Shown piece after piece: positions 33,250 to 44,663 of a stretch of 64,000 nt of DNA. The translations under genes were made by a program, and so were the position numbers. The notes beneath the pieces were generated by a model. The model ran no database searches, had not been told where the DNA came from, and saw nothing but the letters and a program-made list of their open reading frames with translations. Every line of letters starts with the position of its first letter. Position 1 is the stretch's first letter. Source of the DNA: Anthoceros angustus (lineage: Eukaryota > Streptophyta > Anthocerotopsida > Anthocerotales > Anthocerotaceae); contig VJWM01000063.1 in the NCBI GenBank assembly GCA_010909165.1, forward strand, positions 124,001 through 188,000. Direction: 5' to 3'.

Positions 33250-35240
33250 CCTTCACCCATTCAATCGGGTGGGTAAAAGCGCAGAATCCAATTGCCTCAA
33301 TTGAACAGACCTATTTTCGTATATCTGTACCACTTGGTACGGACCCATCCATCTTAGGTGAAGATTTCTCAGAAAATGCATATAACGACTGTCATAAAGG
33401 AGGGCCAGGTCTCCTTCCTTCACATACTCCTGATTGCGCGGCCTCCGATCATGCCAGATCTTGCGCTAATTGTGCATCAGCTATATTTCTAGTTGGACCT
33501 CCTCTCTGTCCTCCGTATGCTGAACAAACCCTAAGAGTCGTTCCAACTGACTCTCTTCCTCTGGCAGGCGTCCCTCCATCATCACCCGAAGGGTGGGTAC
33601 TTTGAACTCAACTAGCATAATGGGGGAGTGGCCGTAAGTGAGATAATAGGGCATTCGCTGGGTGGTTACCTTCTCTGCCGTTTGAAATGCCCATAACATT
33701 GATAGTAGCTTGGTATCCCAATCGTGGGCATAGTTCACAGTTAGCTTGTTCAAGATTCGGTAGATCAGTCCGTTGGTCTTCTCCGTCAGTCCATTTGCCT
33801 TAGGATTGTTTAGTGCCGTCTTTCGATGGGTTATGCCAAAGTACTCCGTCATGGTGGCCACCACATCCTTAAGGAAATGGGTTCCCCTGTCACTTACTAG
33901 CTGCAACGGACACCCATACTTTGTGATAACGTTCTCATATAAAAACTTTGCTACGGTACTCGCGGAGTCCGTCCGTGTTGCCACTGCTTCTACCCACCTG
34001 ATGAAGTAATCCGTTGGCACTAGGATATACCTCCTCTGGGTGTGCCTTGTCGTTGGCTGTATTGGCCCAACGAAGTCAATCCCCCATTTTTCGAAGGGTG
34101 CCAGTACCAAAATAGGCACCACCGGCCATTGTGTTGTTGGGGTTGGCTTCCCAATCCGCTGACAAGCATTACACCGTTTAACGAACTGATATACTTCACC
34201 ATACATTGTGGGCCACCAGTAGCCGGCCTCTAGAAGCTTTTTGGCGGTGACCTAGGCTGCATAATGTCCTCCTCCGACTCCTTCGTGCATTCCTCTTACT
34301 ACGGTCTCCGTTTCCTCCTGATGCAAGTAACGCCGCTCCACTCCGTTTGGTCCCATCTTGAATAAGCATCCATTATATATCCGAAAGGGCGAGCATAATG
34401 TACGAAGGCCTATCTCTGGCTGCGCGTCCAGTTGGCAGGCATGTTCATGCTCCAGAGATATCGTTCCAGCTCGCCATATGTGGGCCTTCCGAAGCGGGCA
34501 CTCCTCTTCTCCGCTTTTGTCGTCTGGTCGGGATTTAGTAGCTTAGGGTTTTGATGGCTCTACTCGTCCTGCTGTTCTATTCCCACTGGCACCACCAGGG
34601 TTTCATTTGGGAAGGCATCTTCCTGATCCCTAAGCATAGGCTCAGTCTTAAGCTGTGACAGAAAGTCTGTGTTTAGATGCTGCCGCGCTTACCGTGTCTC
34701 CACCTCAAACGTGAACTCCTGCAGTAACAATATCCACCGGGCGATTTTTTCGAACAGGTCCGCCTTATTCACCAAGTGCTTCAGCGCAAAATGGTCCACA
34801 TAAAATACGAATTCATTGGGCGGCAGGTAGTGCCTAAACTTCTTCACAGCATACACCATCCCTAATACCTCGCGTTCCGTGGTGGTGTACTTGTGTTCCG
34901 CATTGGTGAGTTGCCGTCCGGCGTAATAGATAGGATAGTCCTTCCGCTTGTCATCCTTTTGGCTCAACACTACAGCAATGGCAAATGCTGACACATCCAC
35001 ATACACATGGAACCTCCGTCCCCAGTCCGGTCCTTTTAGGACGCGTGCACTTATTAGAATACCCTGCAGGTCCCGAAACGCCTTCTCCTGATCTTGCGAC
35101 CACGTCCATTCTTCCTCCTTTCATAATAGCTCTATGAGTGGTGCAGCCCGTTTGGCAAAGTCCTTAATGAACCTTCGATAATAACCTACCATACCCAAGA
35201 ACCCCCTCAATGTCGTCCCTCCAAGTATTTGTCCACGACT
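33250..35240 (-). pseudogene. Ty3/gypsy pol, 3' half (RT end, RNase H, integrase)
   Basis: Order on the minus strand: end of reverse transcriptase (EEEWTWSQDQEKAFRDLQG, about 35130-35075), RNase H (35006-34689: DYPIYYAGRQLTNAEHKY, TTTEREVLGMVYAVKKFRHY), then the integrase H-H-C-C zinc finger (GGGHYAA, 34270, and CNACQRIGKP) and core (WGIDFVGPIQP, LVSDRGTHF, NGLTEKTNGLIY), which supply the D, D and E. The 241-codon integrase frame (34206-33481) is open. One TAG interrupts the frame at about 34250 inside the zinc finger. A post-integrase segment (MHFLRNLHLRWMGPYQV) follows at about 33380-33330. The 5' half of pol and any LTRs are missing. Confidence 0.88.
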
Positions 35241-36126
35241 TCCTTCCCTTTGAGCGAATGTTTCGGGGTGAGCTTGTACTAGCGAATTTTCACGGGTACC
35301 ACTCTAAGTTTTAGATCAACTTGTTTTAGATCAATAGATTTTGATAATTCACTAGCATTGCCTTCATATTACTAAAGTCTGAAGTCTCAAGCTTGGGCTT
35401 TTTCAACGACGAAAGGTTACTCGGGTCAAAATGAGCAATTGCAATAATATTTGCGCTTTTCGTCCTTCATCTCGTCCTATTTCAATTTTCAACAATTAGC
35501 TAGGGTAAATAAAAAACTGAATACCCAAAAGTTCTTGCTCACATGTTAAACCGAAAATCTTAGCTCGTATATTGCCTCGATCCTGAAACTACTATTAAAA
35601 AATAATGACTAAAAAGTGATCGCCTACGCCGGTGAACCCCGGTCCAGTTCGGGTCCCGGGGGGTTTCTGGTATTTACATGGTCCCAGTCGGTTAGGGACC
35701 GGCAGTTATACGTCACGCCCGGTTCCCGGGATCGTCATCTCTGAAAACGAGGCACTCCATCACAGGGCACCTCTCAGATACCAGGATCTAGAATGCGCTC
35801 CTTACAAGCTTTTGTGGGTGAAGAGAACACACATCTGTAAAGAGCTTCGGCACGTCACGGGAACGCACCGGGTTGGTAGGGGATCACTATCACCCGTCAA
35901 ACAAACAGGAGCGCACTAGCTGTAGACCCATTTTCTCTGTACAAGGCGCTTACATTTTTTTTCCAACTGGGGCTGTAAATCCCCCCCTCTGCTACAAAAC
36001 TTTGCAAGACACAACAAACCTACACTTTTTCGATTTCTCCCTCCGCTCCTAGCAAGGAGCCGGAGGTAGCAACTATCACACACAGCCTCAATAGCACTAG
36101 CAATAAAAAGTTGAAAGGGCATAATT
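35241..36126. other. intergenic between gypsy remnant and phytochrome 3' end
   Basis: No gene seen. A GC-rich, dyad-rich patch (GGTTCCCGGGATCG and related strings, 35630-35730) has no clear identity. The last 200-300 bp should be the phytochrome 3' untranslated region. Confidence 0.4.
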
Positions 36127-39100
36127 CTATTTGACACTGCCCGCATCATCCCTTTGGGCCAACGGTAGCTCAACATTAACCAGAAAATAACTCTTCCCTG
36201 AATCACGAATGTATTGCACGTCCCCGTTCATAAGCTTTACTAGTTTTCGACACATACTAAGGCCCAGGCCTTCTTGGGTCATTCCACGCCCCCTGTCAAA
36301 CATTTCATGCACCAGCTCTTCTGGAAGCCCAGCTCCTGGATGTGTCACTCTGGAGAATCGAAAACAACTCCACCGTCAGCTCCGTCTTGCACCAGTGTTA
36401 AAGAATGAAACATTAAGGATGCAAACATTACATGCGTAAACCACAAGTCAACAACTCACGTCAAGGGTAGCAGCAGCGGGTTTCCAGGATCCAAGAAAAC
36501 ATCAGCCACCCTACCTGAATTCCAGGTGCATCACATGCACACCACCACCAAGTCGCTTCCGTGAGGGCACCACCTTAATACCAACCCATCCTTCCGACGA
36601 CGGGGTAAACCTGACAGCATTCAACAGGAAGTCGGCCAACACCTGCTGCAGTCGGACTTGATCCCCGAAGAGGCACATGTTCTTGATCTCTCTTGGAGTC
36701 TCCCGAATCAGCTGCAGGCCCTTCTCCCGAGATGTTATCATCCCTTGACTTATGACTGCATCCATCACGGTTCCCATCACAAACTCTGCAGTGTCCAGTT
36801 CGAGATACCTGAAATCCAGACCACAGGAACCGCGTAAATAAAAAATGCAAAGCTGCCGAACCGCACAGGCCGGTGAACAGGCGAAACGCGAAACGAGCAA
36901 TTCATCTGAGCGGGACAACAAAGACAACAACAACGATAACAAGTAGGGCATTACCCATCTTCAATGCTCTCGAGGTCCATGTCATCCAGAATCTTCCTTA
37001 ATTGCCTCTCACAAACTGCACTCGTCTCCACAAACTGCTTCTGATCCTCCGACAGATCAGTGTCCTCCATGAGATTCCGGGTGAACATGATCCCATACAG
37101 GGGGTTCTTGATTTCCTGCCGGATATATGCCAGCTCCTTCAACTTGGCAAATGCAACTTTCTCAGTGGCTTTCTGAACAGTCAAAGCCTGTTGCAGCTCC
37201 ACGCTGGCCGTATGGAGGAAGCAAAAGACTCCTGTAATAGCTCCCTCCGCATCCGTTCTTTTGCTAGCAGTGAGCAACGCCTCCACATACTTTCCCAGCC
37301 GGTCGAAGAAGGCGAAGGGGAACTTTTCTGCGTCCTGACCATCCATGGCGCCATTCAGCACTATCATAAATTTAGTCATGGCATCCTGACCTTTGAGCCT
37401 GCAACACATCATCTGCGTGCCGAAAATTTCCCCCACAAGCATTTTTCCCATAACCTCATCCCTTCGCCAGCCCGAGAGCTTCTCCATGGCTGGATTCCAC
37501 TCAGAGCAATAACCGAACTCGTCGGAGCCGAAAATGGGCGGAATAAGTGGGTTGGGATTCTGTACGATAGCCTTGTAGTCCCCCTGTATGCGCGTAAACT
37601 TGTCCATGACAACCTTTTGACCTGTCACATCTTGGCCCACAAAACACACCCCGACAACGCACTCCGTCACATCCCTGCTGGAGCATGCATTGACGATAAG
37701 GATGACTGCACCCTTGTCCTTTTGGACGCCATAGGTCTTGAGCTTGATCTCCACGTTCTGCTCCTCTTCCCCTGCATTAACGTACAGTTACTCTTTTGTG
37801 TTAAAAGAAGAAGGTACGTTCACAGCACAAAAGGAAATGCATTGCGAGCAGCAGGCACGGAAAGAGTCGTGTGGACTACTACCTTGCAAAGCCAAATAGA
37901 GGAGGCGCTCCACAGTCTCCACAGACTCGTCCAGCACCAAGTCCTTAACCAGAGACCTGCCCATTGCATCTCCCACGGGGAGCCCCGTGAGCTCAGCCAC
38001 CTTGGCGTTCCAGCCGTTGATGTAGCCGCTAGCGTCTACAGCTAAAATGGGGGCAGTGGCAGTCTCGATGAGCCTGACCATCTCGTTGGCCACAGTGCTG
38101 AGCTCATCCATGCCCTGCAGCTTGAGGTCATTGAGACGCGCATGAATCATGGTCTTCGTATCGCTGTCATCAATGTCCTGAAAGGAGCCCCGCAAAATGA
38201 GCTGCAGAGAATGGATGGCATCCATCTCCACATCCTCCCAAGGCAAGCTCCTGCGCTTCACCACCTCCAGAAAGGCCTTAAAGGAGGAGCGGGGATGCAT
38301 CCGCCTGCCATCGTCCTTGTCATCCGGGTCGTGCTTGGCCCCGCCCCACTTCACCTCCTTGGCGGTGTGGGACCTGAACCAGAAGAGGAAGTCCTTGGGG
38401 GTGATCTTAGCGGCAGCCATGCCGCAGACGGAGTCGCCCAGAGCGGCGGCCGCAGGATAGCCGGCGTCGGCGAGGCTGTCGGTGGAGAGCCCCGTAGAAT
38501 CCTTGTGGTGCTCCAGCAGCCAGTCGGCAATATCCTTGATCTGTGCCTCGGTGGGAGTGGTGCCCAGCAGCCAGAATCGCTTCCCATAATAGAGTGCAGC
38601 TCCATCACACTTGACAAGGTCCATAATGTTGGGGGACTGGGACACAATCCCAATGGGGGCGTCTCGGAGGAGCATGTCACAGAGCAAGGTCTGGGTGCGG
38701 AGAATGTGCTTTTCCCTCAGCTGTGCAGCCAGCTCAACTTCCATGTTAAGCTGCAGACCGAAGACTTGCATCAGAAACTCACAGGCCGAGCGAAGGGGGA
38801 AAGGGACTGAGCGGGGCGTTGTGTGGTGACACACTACCAGACCCCACAACTTCCTACCTTTCTGCTGGTACCCCCTGCCGTTGAAGTCCTCATCGTTGTC
38901 ATTGATGATGACAGCCATGACCAAAGATGCAATGGAGCTCATGTTGCCCATATACTGGGCATGGCAGCCATGGGGCGCCCTGAGGGTGGAGCCGGCCAGG
39001 CTCAGCGGCTGCGGCAGCTGCTTGCTCTGCACCACCCGCACCGGCGGGGAGAAGCAGTCGCAGATCATGCGCACCCTGTTCTTCATGAAGAGGAAGCGGG

Positions 39101-39932
39101 AGGCCTGCGGGATGTCGGTGGCCGGGTAGTGCAGCCCCAGATACGGCTCCAGGTCTGAGCGCCGGATTTCCGCCACCACCTCTCCGTGCTCGTCTTCGTG
39201 GAATCTGTAAGCCATAACCCTATCGTACCCCGTGAGCTCCCGCACCTCCTCCACCACAGTGTCGCAGAGCAGCCCGATGTCGCCCCCGGGCAAGGACTGG
39301 AGGCGGGAGATGGCCTTGGCCGCCAGCTTGTGCGACTGCAGAGCCCCCGCCGCGGAAACAGACAGGTCCGTGGCCCGCACCGGCTCGAAGTCCAGCACCA
39401 GGCCCACGTCAATCCGGTGCACCACAGCATAGAAGGGCTTCCCGGAGCTCTTGCAGTGCACGGAGATGGGGTTGAGCATGGACACATCCATGGCGCCCGC
39501 CGCCTTCTCCAGGGCCGCCCCACTAGCCGGCGTGAAGAGAGACCGAGCATCCGTCCCGATCCCCAGCACCGCCTGCTGCCCCACGCTGGGCACCGCCTGC
39601 GGCATCAGGTCCAGCATCTCCGGCGCGTTCTCGCTGAAGGCGATCACCTTGAAGCTACCCTCCTCCACGGCCATCATGCATCCGAAGGACTGCGTGAGCC
39701 CCCCGCGCTGCATGCGCTGCAGGTACGCCGTCACCGCCTGCGCCGGCACGCTATCCCCGGTGCTCTTGCTCGCGTCGATGGACTTGGAGTAGTCGAACGA
39801 GTCCCGCGACTCCCCGGATTCCTCGAACACCGCGTGCAGCCTGGCATCCGCCGTCGTCTGCGCCACCCGCACGCTGTGCTTGCTCTTGGCCGAGCTCGCC
39901 GACGAGTACGTCACCTTCGTGGTGGACATCAT
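36127..39932 (-). CDS. phytochrome red/far-red photoreceptor, 4 exons, 1,127 aa
   Basis: Bilin-binding photoreceptor switching between Pr and Pfr in cytosol and nucleus. Exons 39932-37883, 37771-36955, 36808-36515 and 36349-36127 sum to 3,384 nt (1,127 aa plus stop), the family's normal size, and the three introns are at usual plant phytochrome positions. Visible: N-terminus [11 protein letters not shown] with Ser-rich extension, PAS/GAF photosensory core with chromophore Cys in [12 protein letters not shown] (about residue 325), PHY domain, two PAS repeats (the second in [18 protein letters not shown]) and a histidine-kinase-related region whose conserved phospho-His position is replaced ([13 protein letters not shown]). 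Start chosen at the first of two adjacent ATGs by homology; an in-frame ATG also exists at 40037. Confidence 0.95.
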
Positions 39933-40516
39933 CTTCGCTCCCTGCTCCTTCTCCTCCCTTCCAACAATGCGCAGTGCCGCGTCTGCCACTCCCTCCGCCG
40001 TCCTGCTCACCACTACACCAACACAACACGAGCGCACTGCGGCTGTGCAGTGCGCAGTGCGTGCACTGTGGCCTGAACCGGGCCACGGCAGTCACAGCAG
40101 GGCGTTCTACACTGTGGACTCCTCAGCACCAGTACCAACGAGTGTGGCCTTCATCCCCCTACCTTCCTCCAAGCCACGCTCCTCCTCCTCCCTCCTCTCT
40201 GACGCTGCCCCCTCCTTCCCCGACGCTGCCGCTGCTTCCCCTAACGTTGCCGCTGCCTTCCCCGATGTTGCCGCTGCCTTCCCCGATGTTGCCGATGCCT
40301 TGTCCGATTGTTGCCGCTGCTGCCTCCTCCGGTTGCCGGCTGCCGGAGCGGCGAGAAGGAGCTAGGGTAAGATCAAGGAGAGGAAGAGGAAGCTTCCAGG
40401 AAGCTGCTGCCAAGTAGCACACCGACAAAGCTAGCATAGCATGAAGAAGAAGGGAGCACAACCGAGACGCACAGCGCGGAGTGGGGAGGAAGACAGGCAG
40501 GGTACTTGAAGGGCAG

Positions 40517-40914
40517 GGCAAACCCCACGCGGCCAGAGGAAGATGGCGAGACAAGCTGCAGCAAATGCGGATGCGCTCGTGGGCTCAGGAGACGTGAGAG
40601 GCCACGGGAGGCGGCAGCGGCAGCTGCAGTCGCAAACTGGCTCCCGCGGCCATGAGCGAAAGGCTCCGACGCATCAGGACCTCGCGCGGCGCCGACAAAA
40701 CAAAGATTGAGGGCAGGCAAACCCCACGCGGCCAGAGGAAGATGGCGAGACAAGCTGCAGCAAATGCGGATGCGCTCGTGGGCTCAGGAGACGTGAGAGG
40801 CCACGGGAGGCGGCAGCGGCAGCTGCAGTCGCAAACTGGCTCCCGCGGCCATGAGCGAAAGGCTCCGACGCATCAGGACCTCGCGCGGCGCCGACAAAAC
40901 AAAGATTGAGGGGA
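40517..40914. repeat. 199-bp perfect tandem duplication upstream of phytochrome
   Basis: AACCCCACGCGGCCAGAGG begins at 40521 and again at 40720. The whole unit, ending ACAAAACAAAGATTGAGGG, is repeated apparently without change. It lies 0.6-1.0 kb above the phytochrome start codon. The identical frames on both strands are by-products. Confidence 0.92.
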
Positions 40915-41208
40915 GCGGGCCGGGCCGGGCCGGACTGAGCCGGGTCGGCCTGCCCGTGATCTGTGCCGCACGCCCACACCCACCCACCGGGCGCCTCACT
41001 TATCCGAACCAACTATTTCCACCGCCCGAATCGGGCCTTCCCGGCCCCCGCTAAAGCTGCCGCCATCCCGGCTCTCCACACACCTGTCCCATGTGTTTCT
41101 CACATATTGCATGCCGCATACATGACGAAGGACGCATGGCCCATACATGGGAAGGACGCATGGCACATCCACACATCTGCGCCATGCGTGCCTTCCATGT
41201 TCCATGGC

Positions 41209-41370
41209 ACATGAGAAGGACCCAAGGAAAGGAAGGAAGCCTGCAGGGCACAGGAGAAGGACCCAAGGACAGGAAGGAAGCCTGCAGGGCACATGAGAAG
41301 GACCCAAGGAAAAGGAAGGAAGCCCGGCACATGAGAAGCACCCAAGGACAGGAAGGAAGCCTGGCAAACG
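41209..41370. repeat. minisatellite, about 41 bp x 4
   Basis: Four units of the form CATGAGAAGGACCCAAGGA followed by AAGGAAGGAAGCCTG. They differ by small indels (CCCGG versus CCTGCAGGG). Noncoding. Confidence 0.85.
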
Positions 41371-41510
41371 CCTCATGGCCTTGCCTCTTACATCAATTCC
41401 TAGTCTGCATTGCATTGCGTTGGATTGCATTGCATGCTGATAGCACGACAGATGCATGACAGAAGTGCAGGAAGAGGAGGAAGAGAAGGCAAGACGGACG
41501 CAACACAGGC

Positions 41511-41543
41511 TGGACTAGACTAGACTAGACTAGACTAGACTAG
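41511..41543. repeat. CTAGA pentanucleotide microsatellite
   Basis: About six consecutive CTAGA units, ending 34 bp beyond the stop codon of the diflavin reductase and so probably in its 3' untranslated region. Confidence 0.9.
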
Positions 41544-41576
41544 CCTGGGACTGCGAGTTTGCGGAGTCGAGTGCAG

Positions 41577-44500
41577 CTACGACCACGCCTCCACGTGATA
41601 TCTGCCAGACTTCTGAAGCTCCTTGAGCCAGCGAGAGGCCGAGGCGAGGGGCCAGCCTGTGGCCCGGGCAATCACCTTCTCCACTGCCTTGCCCACATCT
41701 GTGGGCATTTTAGTGGCAGAGCCTGCTACGAAGACGGAGCCTCCAGCCTGCAGAACATCCCACACCTGCCTGCCCAGTTCCTCGATCTTGTCCTGGACGT
41801 ACACCTTCCTTTCCTGGTCTCGGGAAAAGGCCACGGCCAGCCCACCGCCGCTTTCCTTTGAGAGAACACCACCCGCCTTGCTGAACGACTGCCACAGATC
41901 TCGGTACAGAAAATCCTTGTCGTGGTTGCGGCAGCCGAAGAAGAGGAGGATGGGGGCAACCGGACTGGATGAGGCTGCTGACCCACATCTGTCTTCCACG
42001 AACGCTTTGAATGGTGCACACCCGGTGCCTGGGCCTATCAGTATTAGAGGCACGGATGGTGGGGGCAGCTTCAGAGCTCCTCGGGAGATCCAGCACGGGA
42101 CGAATACTGTGCCTGATAATCGGTGCACAACCCGCAGTTTAGAAAGCAGGAAAAGAGGTGGCACCAATGGAGATTGTGGGGGAGTAGTAACGATGGCATC
42201 ACATGAGACTCTCACCCTTGGTAGGATCCAGCTGCGACAGCCACTTGGAGCACAGCCCATGTCGTTTTCTCTTGAAAGGGGTCACCCACTCCACCACAGC
42301 AACGGTTAGGTGAACACGGTTGGGATGGAGTCGCAGGGAGGAAGAAATGGAGAATGCCCTCGGCTTCAGATGAGGGACCAGTTGTAGCAACCACTCGAGT
42401 GGGAGTTGTACAGAAGGGAAGTCCTCCAGCACCTGCCACAACGTTCACCCACCCGGTTCACACATTATAATCCGGCTGCACATTCCAGCAGAAGTAGCAG
42501 GCGCTGCTTGAGGGGATAAAAGTACCTCAAGGAAGCTTCGACGCTCCCTTTGGTTGTACTGATAAAGATCGTCACTTCCTTCAGCAGTAGCAAAATACTT
42601 CAGCCTTTCCTTCTCATGCTCGGCTGTAGCAAAGTGGCTCATGACCTGCAGGAACAAAGATTCTGGTTACCACCACTCTTGCAAGGAGCTAAGGTTTTGG
42701 GTCGACACTGTAAGGCTCAAGAGGGACTTCTCACAGTCCAATGTCGCACCTCAAAAGTGTAGCGGCGTGGAGATGCTGAAGAGACATCCATGACCGCCTC
42801 AACAAGAGACCTTAACCTGACCACGGCACCTTTCTTGGGTGTGAGTCTGTCGGACCCACTGTACAGATCATTCTCCACATCTGCTGCCTCAATCTGACAT
42901 TTTGCCACATTCACAGAAGAATGTTCGTCACATCAACAAGATGTTCCACATGGAGTTTGCACACCAGATCTACGAGCATTCACCCTATACTCCAAAGCGC
43001 AACACGACTCACAGAAATGAGAGCGTCTCCCTGTAAGTTGCAACGCCTCAGGAAAGCATCAATTGCTTTTCCATCTTGGCTAGGCACGACGTTCAAAATG
43101 TCCCCGGGTTCATATTGAAGGCCCTGGACATCCATGAACCCGAGTTCAGTTTGCAGGCTCTCAAAGAGTCATGAAGAGAGCTTCTGGTAAGTCAAGTAGG
43201 CATTCTTACAGTGTCTCCAAGGTCAAACTCTAAGTGTCGAACATCTTGGAAGTGATCTTCTGCGGTCAGGCGCTTGTTCACCACCTGGGGGCTCAACATT
43301 CAACAGCGTGCCACACTACAAATCTGCAGAGTCTACTGGCCTGCTCATGAATTGCTTCACTCTACGCTCCCTACTTCTCTTATCTCTCATCTCTCATGAA
43401 CAGCAATGACACAAGCAGGTACTCACCAATTCTGCAAAGACAGGCTGACTGGCTGTAGGCTCCCCCAGAGGCGTCCCCCCACCAGCACTTGACACCATTT
43501 TACACGCCTTTTCGTATTCTGCCCACCTGTCAAGTATGCCTATTGAGGCAAGTGTCAGGGACTTGACGCATACACATTCATCACCACAAACCAACCTACA
43601 GTTCAAGCAAATCTGACATGCTCCAATCAAGGAAGCATGTACAGACTCTGCAACCGGATGGCTTCATGGTACGAGTGATTCTACCTGGATTAGTATCTGC
43701 AGGCAAATCAGGCAGCTGCGAGCCAGCTCGTGCTTTATGATACTTGACGGAAAACTTCGGAGGGTCCAACGAGCCCACATCTTCTGGCCCTGGGTCAGTC
43801 AACCCGAGAGGGAGGGGAAACCGCTCTCTCATTGCTGCCCACAGAGCAACCAACCACGGGTCGAGTGCTGCCTCATACCTAAACACATGCACCAGACCCC
43901 TGAGTACAGCAGGAAAGCCATGATGCAAACACTGTCTGCCGGCATGGTCCAGGCCCAAGGATTACCCCGAAGGATGCTGATCATCCCCAAGCCCTCTCGG
44001 GATGATTGCTTTGGCACCAAGATCAAGCAATCTTTTGTCCAGCTTCTTAGCAGTCACCTGCAAACAAACAACCCCACTTCAGTCAGCGGATGACTGCCTC
44101 ATCTGCACGAAACCTGCTGCTCAGAAACAACAGCAGCAACAAAAAGGAGTGCTCACATTATAATCCTGATACCCTGAGTCCCCTAGCCCGAACACGGCAT
44201 AATTAAGTCCTTCCAGCCATCGCTGTCCAAGACTCTTCCTCAGCAGAAACTTCCAAAACCCCTGCAAAAATCCCTCACATCAACTCCTCTCTCCACTCAA
44301 CACCCAGAACTCCGCTTCTCCCATGAAAAAAGGGACGGGACGGGTTCCCACAGCTTACTATCATGGAGTCCGGAGCGTCCCCTTGCCCTGTGGTGGACGT
44401 GACCAGAATCACCGTGTCTTCATACGGAAGTTGAGCCTGTGCAGCAACCCATCAAATTCCGATTCGCCCAGCTTCCATCCAAGCAGAGCGCGATGCAGTC

Positions 44501-44663
44501 AAGGAAGGCTGGTGACCAGTACCGGATTCCAGTTGGCGACGGAGGAGACGGAGAGCCGGAAGTGACGCCGGGCTCCTTCACGAGCTATGCGCTCGGCCAC
44601 ATCCTGGGCGTTTCCGGTTTGTGTTGCGTAGAGGATGATGATTTTGTGGGCAAAATCCGCCAT
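41577..44663 (-). CDS. NADPH-dependent diflavin oxidoreductase (ATR3/NDOR1/Tah18 type), 12 exons, 641 aa
   Basis: Cytosolic flavoprotein passing electrons from NADPH through FAD and FMN, in the family to the Fe-S protein DRE2/anamorsin at the start of cytosolic iron-sulfur assembly. Exons: 44663-44523, 44436-44359, 44261-44157, 44057-43966, 43878-43685, 43539-43427, 43284-43210, 43123-43013, 42893-42750, 42645-42526, 42432-42216, 42112-41577, total 1,926 nt, in phase. Motifs: flavodoxin ILYATQTGNAQDVAER and VTSTTGQGDAPDSM; FAD-binding SPRRYTFEV; NADPH-binding ILIGPGTGCAPFKAF and SVFVAGSATKMP; C-terminal aromatic GRYHVEAWS. There is no N-terminal membrane anchor, which separates it from cytochrome P450 reductase. 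The 42893 acceptor is the least certain. Confidence 0.93.

Larger units (their letters stand above)
39933..41576. promoter_or_regulatory. 5' flank of phytochrome, rich in repeats
   Basis: No gene seen between the phytochrome start and the diflavin-reductase stop. It holds imperfect GTTGCCGCTGCCTTCCCCGA units (40244-40310), a 199-bp tandem duplication, a 41-bp minisatellite and a CTAGA microsatellite, the latter three listed separately. Phytochrome leader and promoter must lie in its first part. Confidence 0.45.

Noticed and set aside
37140-37200. Functional histidine kinase domain in phytochrome
   Set aside because: The conserved phospho-accepting His position is replaced in the [13 protein letters not shown] segment, as in other plant phytochromes.
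37002-38045. 347-codon plus-strand open frame
   Set aside because: Antisense to phytochrome exons 1 and 2 and crosses their intron; no domain.
39186-40076. 296-codon plus-strand open frame
   Set aside because: Antisense shadow of the GC-rich phytochrome exon 1.
41577-44663. Cytochrome P450 reductase
   Set aside because: There is no N-terminal membrane anchor, the protein is shorter (641 aa), and the flavodoxin start is at residue 8, as in the NDOR1/Tah18 family.
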